NCBI GenBank assembly: GCA_046704385.1
Contig: JBJKSB010000029.1
Location: forward strand, 22,035 to 86,034
DNA: 64,000 nt
Reading direction: 5' to 3'
DNA from: GH45 sp046704385
Lineage (GTDB): Bacteria > Bacteroidota > Bacteroidia > Bacteroidales > SZUA-534
Shown: positions 8,641-17,528 of the stretch, one piece after another
How the letters are laid out: every line of letters begins with the position of its first letter
How positions within the stretch are numbered: position 1 is the stretch's first letter
Notes under the pieces: generated by a model
Databases searched by the model: none
What the model saw: the letters and a program-made list of their open reading frames with translations, nothing else
Told to the model about the DNA's origin: nothing
Made by a program: the position numbers and the translations under genes

Positions 8641-9630
8641 TTAATCATCTCCATTATAATCCGCGTTGGGGTCAAAGCTCCAGATATCATCAAAATGATA
8701 GGATCCGTTTTGGCCGGTAGCAACATATCCTTTATCACCAATGGTAAAACCAATGGCATCAGATCTTGCAGAACCCTCAAAGCTGGTAACCTGGGTCCAG
8801 ATATCTTCAGTCGGATCGTATTCCCAAAAATCTGCGGTATAACCACTTGAATAACCTGTTCCAAGATAACCTTTTCCGTTCAGCGTAAAGGTGGTTGATC
8901 CGGACCGTACAATTGTGTAACTGGCATCTGCATCAAGATCGTTCATTTGGGTCCATGTTCCGGAGGTTGGATTAAATCGCCAAAAATCAGCTTTGTTAAC
9001 ACCATTGTTTATTCCTGTCCCAACATACGCATAATCGCCGATTACCATGCTAACGGCATCGCGCCTTTTTGAACCCCCAATACTTACAATTTGTTCCCAG
9101 GTGTCGGCTGAAGGATCGTATTTCCAAAAGTCCTTACTATCGCCATCTTCATTTTAACCGGTGCCAATTTAACCGTAGTTATCCAGCCCAAAACCAACCG
9201 CACCATAACGAGCCAGACCACCAAAGTCGGCTTTTCTGGTCCATTGTGGATCGACATTGGGGTCAAATTCCCAAAAATCTTTAAGCTTTACGTCGCCATC
9301 AAAACCGGTTCCAAAATATCCTTTACCATTGATTGTAAAAGCTACGGCAGAGCTACGTGCACTTCCGGGGAAATCTGAAACCTGTTTCCACCAGTTAAGA
9401 TCCGGGTCAAATTCCCAGGTATCCTTATAGTAATCGTCACCATCAAACCCACCTACCATGTAAGCTTTATTGTTTATTACAAAAACGGAGGCCGATGAAC
9501 GGGGATGTCCGTCAAACTGAGAACCTTCTACCCAATTACCCATGAGGGTAGTTGTTGTATCTTTTTTACAAGAGGTGATAAAAGTTGTGCTTAGGAATAG
9601 CGCTGATAAAGCAAAAACTATTTTTTTCAT
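8641..9630 (-). pseudogene. Kelch-repeat lipoprotein with two in-frame TAA codons
   Basis: Read straight through, the frame gives 329 codons. It starts with a lipoprotein signal (lipobox ...FITSC, Cys21), followed by about six kelch-type repeats (pattern G-K-G-Y-F-G-T-G ... DFWEFDP ... W). These form a beta-propeller normally displayed on the cell surface. Two TAA codons at 9169-9171 and 9154-9156 (minus strand) interrupt one repeat. Both stand exactly where sister repeats have Tyr or another aromatic (NYG-stop-IGTG-stop-NEDGD against GKGYFGTGFDGD), and the frame is otherwise intact on both sides. Without readthrough only 153 residues are made; an internal ATG at 9048 could restart the second half. 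Double nonsense mutation, sequence error and recoding are all possible. Confidence 0.75.
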
Positions 9631-10034
9631 CTGTTTATAATTTATTTTTAATTATTCCGGCGTAAGGCCAGAGAACGTGCATTCCTGTATAATTAATGTC
9701 CCTGAAAAATTCCAGGCAAGCACCGCTGTGCTTATTACTCATATAGTTATGCTTCGTTTCATAATTTTTAGGCTCAAAAGTAGACGGCAGCAGCACTGGC
9801 GTAAAAAAAACTCTGCAAAGAGGGTTTTTTTATCGACAAATATTTTGGAATATGAAAGGAGGGATAACCGATAAGCCCAATAATATCAGTGCATTCAGCC
9901 AATCACGAGGCCTGGCATGAAGAACGGAAAAATCAAAATAAACCAGCTTATATTACTGTGTCGATAAATTATTCGTATTGGTCGATTTTAGTTTTTCGAA
10001 AAATGCCGCACGGATACATTTGGGACAAAAAAAC
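9631..10034. other. Intergenic region with no recognisable gene
   Basis: About 400 bp separate the divergent kelch and DUF4270 genes. The open frames here have no family resemblance and poor composition. It must contain both promoters, but I find no clean -33/-7 pair. No tRNA-like or riboswitch-like fold was recognised. Confidence 0.4.
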
Positions 10035-11378
10035 ATGAAATATTTTAGTCTGGCATTCCAGTTAATTGCTTTTATTTTGTTCATTAATTCGTGTTCAAGT
10101 AATGATGATGCTGATTTGGTTGGAAATGTTTTTGACAACACCTTGTCGAACGTTTACTTTACTGATACGTTGACTGTAAATGCATCAACAGTTAGAATAG
10201 ACAGTTTTATCACTTCAGGATATAATAAAATTTTTGTGGGAAATAAAATTGATGAATACCTGGGTAAAACAACAGCACGCTCCTACATCCCTTTAACATT
10301 TTCATCAACATCAGTGAGTTTCGATAAAGGAGCTACTTATGACTCGCTTATTTTAGTATTAACTCCGAATGGAAATTATTTAGGCGACACACTTGTTGAC
10401 AGGCATTTACAGGTATATGAAGTTACGGATTCAATTATGCCTTTTTCGAATGGATATTTTTATAATAACACTCAATTTTCGTTAAAATCGGAGCCGATAA
10501 ACGAAGTTAATTTTAAGTTCAGACCCAGAGCGCATAAGAAAGTTTATATCCCTTTTCCACAAAGCCTGGGGATGTCGTGGTTTGATATGATTGTAAACCA
10601 GGATCAGGCATTTAATTCCAAAAATGATTTTCAGAATTTATTTAAAGGAATTGCCATAGTTCCGGGCGATAGTGCTGATAACTGGTCGGCATCTTTTTAC
10701 GGCCTGCCCGCCAACGATGACGAAACAAAACCCAACCGCCTTGAGCTCAGGCTTTATTATTCTGTGCCAAACGTTGAAGGTGACCAGTATTATGCTTTTA
10801 TACCGAGCGATTCTGCATTCATTTTTTCAAATTTTAAAAGTGATCGTTCCGGGACGGTATTAGGCAATAAGCTCGACTCAACTCAACAAGTTAAATCTAC
10901 AGCAACCGACGATCTTTCATTTATGCAGTCGGGGAACGGGCTGGCGGTTAAAATAGACATTCCGGCTCTTCAACGGATTAACGAAATTTCGCCAAATATT
11001 TCTATCCTAAGTGCCGAGCTAATTATGAAACCGATCCCCGGAAGTTATGATTCTGAAAATCCTTTGCCTCAATCGTTAAATATTTTTTGGACGGATAAGA
11101 AAAACCGGATTGGCAATGCACTTTATGATATTACCGGACAAGCTGTTATCTCGGCAACATTAACCACGGACGAAGAATACAAAGAAAACACCTATTATTC
11201 AGCGGATATTTTAAATTATGTTTTGGTAAAAACCAAGCAGAAGGAATATACCGACGACGATTTGATGTTTTTGGTGTCGCCTGAAACATTTGCAACAACG
11301 TTTAGCCGGGTGGCCTTAATGGATCAGATTCTGAACCAGGGAAGCATGCAGTTAAAATTGTATTATTTAATTTATTAA
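10035..11378 (+). CDS. DUF4270 family lipoprotein
   Basis: The frame is open from 9978, but the ATG at 10035 is the better start because it places a lipoprotein signal peptide at the N-terminus (lipobox FINSC, Cys20). The mature part of the 447-residue protein is beta-rich and matches DUF4270, a Bacteroidota-specific family of surface or periplasmic lipoproteins whose role is unsettled. Typical features are the N-terminal conserved D-x-x-x-V-Y-F-T-D-T segment and repeated SARSYIPLTF/RAHKKVYIPF-type strands. It is followed after 6 bp by an outer-membrane protein gene on the same strand, so the two are probably made together and may work as a lipoprotein-barrel pair. Confidence 0.8.
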   Translation: MKYFSLAFQLIAFILFINSCSSNDDADLVGNVFDNTLSNVYFTDTLTVNASTVRIDSFITSGYNKIFVGNKIDEYLGKTTARSYIPLTFSSTSVSFDKGATYDSLILVLTPNGNYLGDTLVDRHLQVYEVTDSIMPFSNGYFYNNTQFSLKSEPINEVNFKFRPRAHKKVYIPFPQSLGMSWFDMIVNQDQAFNSKNDFQNLFKGIAIVPGDSADNWSASFYGLPANDDETKPNRLELRLYYSVPNVEGDQYYAFIPSDSAFIFSNFKSDRSGTVLGNKLDSTQQVKSTATDDLSFMQSGNGLAVKIDIPALQRINEISPNISILSAELIMKPIPGSYDSENPLPQSLNIFWTDKKNRIGNALYDITGQAVISATLTTDEEYKENTYYSADILNYVLVKTKQKEYTDDDLMFLVSPETFATTFSRVALMDQILNQGSMQLKLYYLIY

Positions 11379-11384
11379 TGAAGA

Positions 11385-12635
11385 ATGAACGCGAATAGAA
11401 TTAAGATTTTCATATACTTTTTACTGACCGTTAATTTTGTCGGGGCGCAAAACAACACGCAGTCACCGTATTCAAAATTAGGATTGGGTGATTTTCAGCC
11501 GGTCGGGTATGGTAAGTCAGCAGCCATGGGTGGTGCCGGATATTCTTTATTGTCGGGCTCTGAATTTAACGCTCTAAATCCGGCAGCATTAGCCGGTTTA
11601 GATAGTTTACTGAGCCTTTTTGAATTTGGTTTGCATGCCGATTATTCAAGAATATCAAATTCTCAATACTATGATAACAAATGGAACGCAAATCTCACAA
11701 AAATTTCATATGCCATGTCTACAGGCAAAAAATGGGGAATGGCTTTTGGTTTAGCTCCCTATACCAATGTGGGATATAAAATAACAGCAAATCAGGAGGT
11801 TAATGGTATCCCCGAGTATTATTCCATTCTTTATCAGGGTAGCGGGGGGTTGAGTAATTTATTTTGGTCGAACGGATTTAAAATTTCCCGCAATATATTT
11901 TTAGGCACGAATGTGTCATTTATTTTTGGGCCAAAAAATGAAGATCAATATTACAATTTAACAAATGAAACAGAATATTCCATAATCCGGAAGATAAGTG
12001 ATCAGTATTATGGATGGCTATTTGATTTTTCTTATCTGCAAACCATACCCATTTCAAAAAACCAGTCGATCAATATTGGGCTAAAAGCAAATGCTCCGGG
12101 AAAACTGTATCGTAAAACAACCGAAGTGGTAATTCAAAATCATCCTAGCATATCGACCGATGACACACTGAAGGCGGAAGAGAATTTTAAATCAAGCATC
12201 AACTACCCGGTGAATTTTGGTGGAGGTATTTCGTATCAGTACAAGAACCGGCTTATTGTTGCCGCCGATTACACTCTTGACAGGTTTAGTAAGATGGATT
12301 TTAATGACGAGTTTTCAGATCTTATTGATAATAACATTTTTGCATTTGGAGTGCAATATAAACCGGCAATTTTTAACAGGTTCCACAGTGAGCTGGTTTA
12401 CCGATTGGGACTAAACTATCAGACTGGTTATTACCAGGTTGACCAAAAAGATTTAAAAAACATTATGTTGACCGGGGGCCTGGGGTTCAATTTAGGCAGT
12501 TTGCAGTTTAATGTTTTTGGAACCTATGGCTGGCGTGGTTTCACCGACAACAACCTGGTGCGTGAAAACACGGCTACGTTTGGACTAAGTGTGGCTTTTC
12601 GAGACATTTGGTTTCAGAAACGAAGGTTCCAATAA
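11385..12635 (+). CDS. Outer-membrane beta-barrel protein
   Basis: This 416-residue protein has a signal peptide (cleavage near VGAQN) and a pattern of alternating, aromatic-ended strands ending in phenylalanine-rich sequence, typical of an outer-membrane barrel. The early segment NTQSPYSKLGLGDFQPVGYGKSAAMGGAGYS is common in Bacteroidota outer-membrane proteins related to the FadL/OmpP1 fold; the AAMGGAG motif recalls PorV/FadL N-termini. Ligand and role are unknown. It lies 6 bp after the DUF4270 gene and is followed by a strong terminator hairpin at 12732-12776, which makes the two genes a complete operon. Confidence 0.75.
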   Translation: MNANRIKIFIYFLLTVNFVGAQNNTQSPYSKLGLGDFQPVGYGKSAAMGGAGYSLLSGSEFNALNPAALAGLDSLLSLFEFGLHADYSRISNSQYYDNKWNANLTKISYAMSTGKKWGMAFGLAPYTNVGYKITANQEVNGIPEYYSILYQGSGGLSNLFWSNGFKISRNIFLGTNVSFIFGPKNEDQYYNLTNETEYSIIRKISDQYYGWLFDFSYLQTIPISKNQSINIGLKANAPGKLYRKTTEVVIQNHPSISTDDTLKAEENFKSSINYPVNFGGGISYQYKNRLIVAADYTLDRFSKMDFNDEFSDLIDNNIFAFGVQYKPAIFNRFHSELVYRLGLNYQTGYYQVDQKDLKNIMLTGGLGFNLGSLQFNVFGTYGWRGFTDNNLVRENTATFGLSVAFRDIWFQKRRFQ

Positions 12636-12731
12636 CCTGTACATCGATAATTTTAACCTGTTGGTAGAGTATTTTTTACGCAGGACTTAATTTTCTTCAT
12701 ATTTGCATAGAGAAAAATAAATTGGTTAACA

Positions 12732-12776
12732 GACCTGCCCACTTGTCAAGGACATGTAGCGGCAGGTCGTTTTTTT
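12732..12776 (+). terminator. Rho-independent terminator after the DUF4270/OMP operon
   Basis: GACCTGCC at 12732-12739 pairs with GGCAGGTC at 12761-12768, and a run of T follows at 12770-12776. It lies about 100 bp after the stop codon of the outer-membrane protein gene. Confidence 0.85.
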
Positions 12777-12780
12777 ATGA

Positions 12781-12827
12781 AGCCGCTGATTCACAGAAAA
12801 ATCTTTTCAATCTGTGAATCTGTGGCT
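12781..12827. repeat. Hairpin repeat, likely bidirectional terminator
   Basis: GATTCACAGA (12788-12797) pairs with TCTGTGAATC (12811-12820), and AGCC/GGCT extends the stem beyond a small internal loop. It lies between converging genes. The same words build a longer hairpin at 14411-14474, so this is a dispersed repeat that may serve as a terminator. Confidence 0.6.
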
Positions 12828-12922
12828 GACCAAAATAAATGACCTTACAATGTTTTCATTGTTAATTTTAATATGAACCAGGGGTTTTGGTTTTGTCGGC
12901 AAAACCGCTGAAATCCATATCA

Positions 12923-13816
12923 TTAACCGACTTGTTTCACATTGGTTTTAAAGTTCTCAATGGCCTGTTCACAAAGCAACTGTCCAATTTTTATAAGTTC
13001 GTCCGCTCTGTAAAAATCAAAAGTGCCACAAGTATCTTTCGAAAGATTAATTAAAATATCCGGCTTGTGTTGTTCCATAATCATTTGCGACATCCTATGA
13101 ATCATTAAATGAATGGTGTGATCAAGTAAATTAAAATACCCCATTTTTTCATCACGGGGTAAGGGATTTATTTCATGTAAATGTTTTTGAAATTCTTTTA
13201 ACTTATTCAAATACACACTTTTATTTTTATCAGTTTGTTTTTTCGTTTCACTCAATTTAACGAGAGGAACCGTGGCATTAACATCAACCACAACTAAAAT
13301 ATCGTCAGGTGTTCGTTTCACATTTGAAACCGGAACATTATTAATAACACCGCCATCGCCCAGCAAACCATTTTTGGTTTTTACCGGGGTAATTACCAAC
13401 GGAATGGCAATGGAGGCACGAATGGCATCAAAAACATCACCTTTTGTAAAAACCACCTCTTTATTGTTTAAAATATCGGTGGCATTTGCTGCGTAAGGGA
13501 TTGGCAAATCTTCAATATTGCAATCGCCAACAAATTGCTTGATGGTGTTTAAAACCCGGTCGCCTTTTATTAATCCTTGCGAACTAAAAGTAAAATCAAT
13601 GAGTTTGAATACCTTTAATTTGTCGAGCGAACACATCCATTTTTTAAATTCCGGAAGTTTTCCCAGGGCGTAAACAGCTCCAACCAACGAACCCATTGAT
13701 GTTCCTGCTATGGATGTTATTTCGAACCCTTGCTTTTGTAACACTTCGATTACCCCAATGTGGGCAATTCCGCGCGCTCCACCCCCTGAAAGTACCAGGG
13801 CCACTTTTTGTTTCAT
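12923..13816 (-). CDS. Patatin-like phospholipase
   Basis: This 297-residue protein has the full patatin signature: an oxyanion-hole glycine loop LSGGGARGIAHIG (residues 9-21), the nucleophile elbow GTSMG with Ser near residue 41, and the catalytic aspartate in GDGGVINNVP near residue 154. Such enzymes hydrolyse acyl chains from phospholipids or other lipids with a Ser-Asp dyad. There is no signal peptide, so it is probably cytoplasmic or peripheral to the inner membrane, like bacterial RssA relatives, and it is short, with no barrel domain. The DUF6155 gene lies about 55 bp upstream on the same strand and may share its transcript. Confidence 0.92.
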   Translation of the reverse strand: MKQKVALVLSGGGARGIAHIGVIEVLQKQGFEITSIAGTSMGSLVGAVYALGKLPEFKKWMCSLDKLKVFKLIDFTFSSQGLIKGDRVLNTIKQFVGDCNIEDLPIPYAANATDILNNKEVVFTKGDVFDAIRASIAIPLVITPVKTKNGLLGDGGVINNVPVSNVKRTPDDILVVVDVNATVPLVKLSETKKQTDKNKSVYLNKLKEFQKHLHEINPLPRDEKMGYFNLLDHTIHLMIHRMSQMIMEQHKPDILINLSKDTCGTFDFYRADELIKIGQLLCEQAIENFKTNVKQVG

Positions 13817-13870
13817 ACAATTCAGTTTAATAGGATTGGATTTATTTTACAAATACAAATTTATGACATT

Positions 13871-14380
13871 TTACTCCTTTTCCACCGCAATTTCAAACCC
13901 CCTGAAATTAAACCAATTTTGAGCTATGGCTTCATCAACAATTTTGTCTAAACGAGGCTTTAATGTTTTTAAAAGTCCATTATCAGCAATAAACACCATC
14001 GCCTCCTGGAATGATTTTAACATGCTGATATAAAATGCATCCTGCTTTATGGGTTTTTCAGCACAATACGTTTGAGCAATTTCGATATTAAAAAGCATTG
14101 TGTCGGCAATAACAGCAGCTTCAACGCCAAGTGTTTTAAATTTCCTGATATATTTTTGAGCTACTGAACGGCGCATTTTTGGTTTGCGCCCGTTAACCGG
14201 GAAATATTCCCGGCCAATTTTGAACTTGCATTCGTCTAATAATTTGTTTTCCTTAGGGTTAAACGCAAAATCATAATAGGCTTTTACTTCTTTAAACCGG
14301 TCGTATAAGTCGAGAATCTGCTCTTCGAGTTGGGCTTTGGTTAACTCGCTGGCGTATTTTTTCAATTCGCGTTTACTCAT
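13871..14380 (-). CDS. DUF6155 family protein
   Basis: This 169-residue, soluble, highly charged and largely helical protein starts MSKRELKKYASELTKAQLEE. It resembles the DUF6155 family of Bacteroidota and related bacteria, for which no function is known. The N-terminal half includes a conserved basic segment (GRKPKMRRSVAQKYIRKF). The C-terminal half is a helical bundle. It lies just upstream of the patatin gene on the same strand. The assignment rests on recalled similarity, not on a search. Confidence 0.65.
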   Translation of the reverse strand: MSKRELKKYASELTKAQLEEQILDLYDRFKEVKAYYDFAFNPKENKLLDECKFKIGREYFPVNGRKPKMRRSVAQKYIRKFKTLGVEAAVIADTMLFNIEIAQTYCAEKPIKQDAFYISMLKSFQEAMVFIADNGLLKTLKPRLDKIVDEAIAQNWFNFRGFEIAVEKE

Positions 14381-14410
14381 ATAGTCATAGTATATTAATT
14401 GTTGAAACAG

Positions 14411-14474
14411 GCCACAGATTCACAGATTAAAAAATAAAAGAAATTTTTCAAAAAATAATCTGTGAATCTGTGGC
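14411..14474 (-). terminator. Long hairpin, terminator of the two-component operon
   Basis: An 18-bp perfect inverted repeat (GCCACAGATTCACAGATT at 14411-14428 and its complement at 14457-14474) encloses a 28-base AT-rich loop. It begins 11 bp after the stop of the response regulator gene on the minus strand and shares its words with the hairpin at 12781. Confidence 0.65.
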
Positions 14475-14485
14475 TTCTAATAGTA

Positions 14486-15190
14486 TTAATTAATAACATT
14501 CAACCGAAACCCGATGCTTCGGATATTTTCAATTTGCAGGTTTTGATCGTTACTTAAATATTTTCGTATCCGCGACATAAACACATCAAGGCTTCGTCCG
14601 CTAAAATAGCTGTCGTTTCCCCAAATATGCGTTAAAATACGATCGCGTTTTAACAAAACATTTTGGTTCTCAAACAATAATTTTATTAAAGATGTTTCCC
14701 GCAACGTTAGTTTTGTTTCGTTTTTCTTAATGATTAATAATTGATTATTTATATCAAGCGAATAACTACCGGCCACGACAATTTGCGATTCGTTTTCGTT
14801 GATTATACGGTTGCGTTTTAAAAAGATTTCAATTTTCAGCACAAGTTCCTCCATACTGAAGGGTTTGGTGATATAATCATCGGCACCCAGTTTAAGGCCG
14901 TGTATTTTGTCATCGGTTTGCGATTTTGCTGTTAAAAATAATATTGGAATTTCCCGGTTAATTTTCCTGATACGTTTCGCCAGCTCAAAACCATCCATTT
15001 TGGGAAGCATAATATCAAGTATGCAAATATTAAATGGGTGTGCAGTAAAATTGTTCAGAGCAATTTGCCCGTTTTCAAAATGAATCACATTATAACCATA
15101 TTGCTCCAGATTGTCCTTGGTAACATAAGCCAACGTTGAATCATCCTCAACATATAAAATATTAATATAATTTGTTTTAGGTGTATTCAT
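14486..15190 (-). CDS. OmpR-family response regulator (RprY-like)
   Basis: This 234-residue regulator has a receiver domain (residues 9-123) with acidic pocket Glu15-Asp16-Asp17, phosphoacceptor Asp59 in CILDIMLPKMDG, and Lys in DYITKPFSMEEL. An OmpR/PhoB winged helix follows (about 135-233; LTLRETSLIKLLFENQN, GRSLDVFMSRIRKYL). Its start codon directly abuts the stop codon of the kinase gene, so the pair is co-transcribed and cognate. Order and architecture match the RprX/RprY pair of Bacteroides, but I cannot claim orthology. A long hairpin terminator follows at 14411-14474. Confidence 0.95.
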   Translation of the reverse strand: MNTPKTNYINILYVEDDSTLAYVTKDNLEQYGYNVIHFENGQIALNNFTAHPFNICILDIMLPKMDGFELAKRIRKINREIPILFLTAKSQTDDKIHGLKLGADDYITKPFSMEELVLKIEIFLKRNRIINENESQIVVAGSYSLDINNQLLIIKKNETKLTLRETSLIKLLFENQNVLLKRDRILTHIWGNDSYFSGRSLDVFMSRIRKYLSNDQNLQIENIRSIGFRLNVIN

Positions 15191-16465
15191 TTAATGTGAT
15201 GGTATATATATTATAAATGTAGTGCCTTTATTTATTTCGCTTAAAAGAGAAATTTTCCAACCTTGTGAATGGCAAACCTGTTTGACATAAAACAATCCCA
15301 ATCCAAATCCTTTTACATCATGTATATTTCCTGTGGGGACCCGGTAAAACTTTTTAAAAATCTGTTTTTGATGTTTTGGCGGAATGCCAATACCATTATC
15401 CTGAATATGAAGTTCAATGTTGTTTTTTAATCGTCGGGTAAACACATTGATTTCCACATTTTGATTATTATATTTTATGGCATTATCGGCCAGGTTGAAA
15501 AGAATATTGGTTAAATGAAGCTTGTCGGCGAGAATAACCGGATTTTCAGCAGTTAGCCCCATAGATATTTTAACATTTTTATCAGCAGTTGAAAAACTGG
15601 TATCGGCAAAAACCTGATGCAGTACCTCATGAAGATTTATTTGCTCAAGTTCCATTATGGTTTTCCCTTTTTCAATCCGGGCTGCACGCAGTACATTTTC
15701 AACTTGTTGATTCAGTCGGCTGTTTTCCTGTTTAATGATGCGGGCGTAGTTTGAATATCGCTCCGGAACTTCATCCTGTTGAGTAAGTAAAACATCGCTG
15801 GCAATATTTATTGACGAAATGGGTGTCTTAAACTCATGAGTCATGTTATTGATGAAATCGCGCTGTAATTCAGTGAGTTGTTTCTGCCTGAAAAACGAAA
15901 AAATAGTATAAGCAAAAAAGGCTACAATAATTAGCACAAACAGGGATAACACTAACCAGAGCTGCATCTTTTTAAGCAGATAAACATTTCGTCCCGAAAG
16001 ATTTATAAAGAAATAATAAACCAATTGGTTGTCTGTTTGATCGCTGCAAAACGCTAAATCACCTGAAGTTGAAATTTTTTCACCGGATGGAGAAAATTTT
16101 CCAAGAAAATCGATAGCATTAATATCACAATTATAAAAGCCAATCTCATGCTCAATATATACGTTGCGTTTATTAAAATTTGCCCGAACCAGGTATTCCA
16201 GGTTGGTTTCATTAAAATTACAGGAAACATCTACCAGGTAACAGGTTTCCGAAAGGCGCTGAACGGGATTCAGGTCGTTGGGCAAACAATCATGTAAAAC
16301 ATTTATATCTTTCGACACCTGTTTTAAGGCCAGTTGGATATTCTCATCCAGCTTTTCCTGTTGCATGTGCCAAGTTGTGAAAAGCCAATATACCTGAATG
16401 GCAACAATTCCGATAAGCGAAATGAGGCCTAAAATTATGGTGAAGCGTATCTGTTTTACTCGCAT
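15191..16465 (-). CDS. Membrane sensor histidine kinase (RprX-like)
   Basis: This 424-residue kinase has two transmembrane helices (about residues 9-29 and 168-190) around a periplasmic sensor domain of about 140 residues. That domain contains several cysteines (HDCLPND, ETCYLVDVSCNFN, YNCD, FCSDQ), so disulphides are likely. The cytoplasmic part has a HisKA domain with MTHEFKTPISSINIA (His is the phosphoacceptor) and HATPase_c with ILFNLADNAIKYN and GFGLGLFYVKQ. There is no HAMP domain. It forms a zero-gap operon with the OmpR-family regulator. The signal is unknown; the cysteine-rich sensor could monitor envelope redox state, which is inference. Confidence 0.93.
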   Translation of the reverse strand: MRVKQIRFTIILGLISLIGIVAIQVYWLFTTWHMQQEKLDENIQLALKQVSKDINVLHDCLPNDLNPVQRLSETCYLVDVSCNFNETNLEYLVRANFNKRNVYIEHEIGFYNCDINAIDFLGKFSPSGEKISTSGDLAFCSDQTDNQLVYYFFINLSGRNVYLLKKMQLWLVLSLFVLIIVAFFAYTIFSFFRQKQLTELQRDFINNMTHEFKTPISSINIASDVLLTQQDEVPERYSNYARIIKQENSRLNQQVENVLRAARIEKGKTIMELEQINLHEVLHQVFADTSFSTADKNVKISMGLTAENPVILADKLHLTNILFNLADNAIKYNNQNVEINVFTRRLKNNIELHIQDNGIGIPPKHQKQIFKKFYRVPTGNIHDVKGFGLGLFYVKQVCHSQGWKISLLSEINKGTTFIIYIPSH

Positions 16466-16674
16466 AAAAGCTAAATTACTAATAAACCTTATACAAAACG
16501 ATAGGCTTAACGATCCATTAACAAAGAAAATTGAACACTATTAAAATGGATACTCTATCCTGTCGGCCTTCTTCCCTAATCAGGATAGCCGTAAAGCTAA
16601 TGTATTATATAATTAAAAATGAATGATTAAGAATTTTGTTTGCTTTACGGATATGCCATTAGGGTTTTCCAACC

Positions 16675-17397
16675 TTAATTAGTCTTTCCTTTTTTAGTGG
16701 AATGGGAATGGGACAATTCTGCTTCAGCAATTTCATCAATGAGTTGTTCGGAGTCTTCTTCGCCAAGGTACTTGTGAACCATATTATGCCCCACATAAAT
16801 AAGAGGAGTAATCGCTATGGCAATGATAAGCTTTGCAGTATAACCGGCAACAGCAGTGCTAAAAAATTGAGAAAAGGTTAATTTTCCGGGAAGCCAAAAG
16901 GCAATTCCGGTAATAACAAAACTGTCGAATAATTGTGATATAACAGTTGATCCCGTTGATCTCAGCCAAATCATCCTTTTCCCGGTTTTTTCCCGAATAA
17001 CCCAAAACGTAAAAATATCAACCAACTGGGAAACAACAAAAGCAGTTAAACTACCCGCAATAATCCAAAGTGACTGACCAAAAACCGCATTAAATGTTTC
17101 GCTTTTAACCGGCGAAAAAGGAGATGCTTTAAACGACATTCCTAAAAACAACAGGAAAAAAACGTATATCACAAGTCCTGCGGTCATAAAGGTTAATTGA
17201 CGCACCCCTTTTTTCCCAAAATACTCATTTATAATATCGGTAATTAAAAAAACAATAGGCCACGGAATAATACCGATACTAAGCGTAAATGAACCTATCA
17301 TTATTAGTTTGCCTCCGATAAGTTCTCCAACAACCGCATTGGTCACAAAAAACCCCGTGAAAAGGGTAAAAAGAATTTCTTTTCGACTTTTAAACAT
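16675..17397 (-). CDS. Queuosine precursor transporter (YhhQ/VUT family)
   Basis: This 240-residue inner-membrane protein has about six transmembrane helices and the family hallmarks FVTNAVVGELIGGKL, WPIVFLITDIINEYFGKKG and QLVDIFTFWVIREKTGKRMIWLR. These proteins import a queuosine precursor (preQ0/preQ1) for tRNA modification. The last 30 residues form an acidic, Ser/His/Lys-rich cytoplasmic tail (EEDSEQLIDEIAEAELSHSH). No queuosine biosynthesis gene or preQ1 riboswitch was seen around it; the gene stands alone between a two-component operon and a glycosyltransferase gene. Confidence 0.9.
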   Translation of the reverse strand: MFKSRKEILFTLFTGFFVTNAVVGELIGGKLIMIGSFTLSIGIIPWPIVFLITDIINEYFGKKGVRQLTFMTAGLVIYVFFLLFLGMSFKASPFSPVKSETFNAVFGQSLWIIAGSLTAFVVSQLVDIFTFWVIREKTGKRMIWLRSTGSTVISQLFDSFVITGIAFWLPGKLTFSQFFSTAVAGYTAKLIIAIAITPLIYVGHNMVHKYLGEEDSEQLIDEIAEAELSHSHSTKKGKTN

Positions 17398-17528
17398 AAA
17401 CAGTAATTTCGAGCAACTTTGGTATTACCAGCAAATTATTTACTAAGATAACCCTTTATGGATTTTTTATTGCGGAAAATGGTGAGAAATCTGAAAATAA
17501 TTTTGTCAGATTTTAATATTCCCAGAGA

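Noticed and set aside
16675..17397. preQ1 riboswitch upstream of the queuosine precursor transporter
   Set aside because: The upstream region is short and AT-rich; I could not find the expected pseudoknot pattern.
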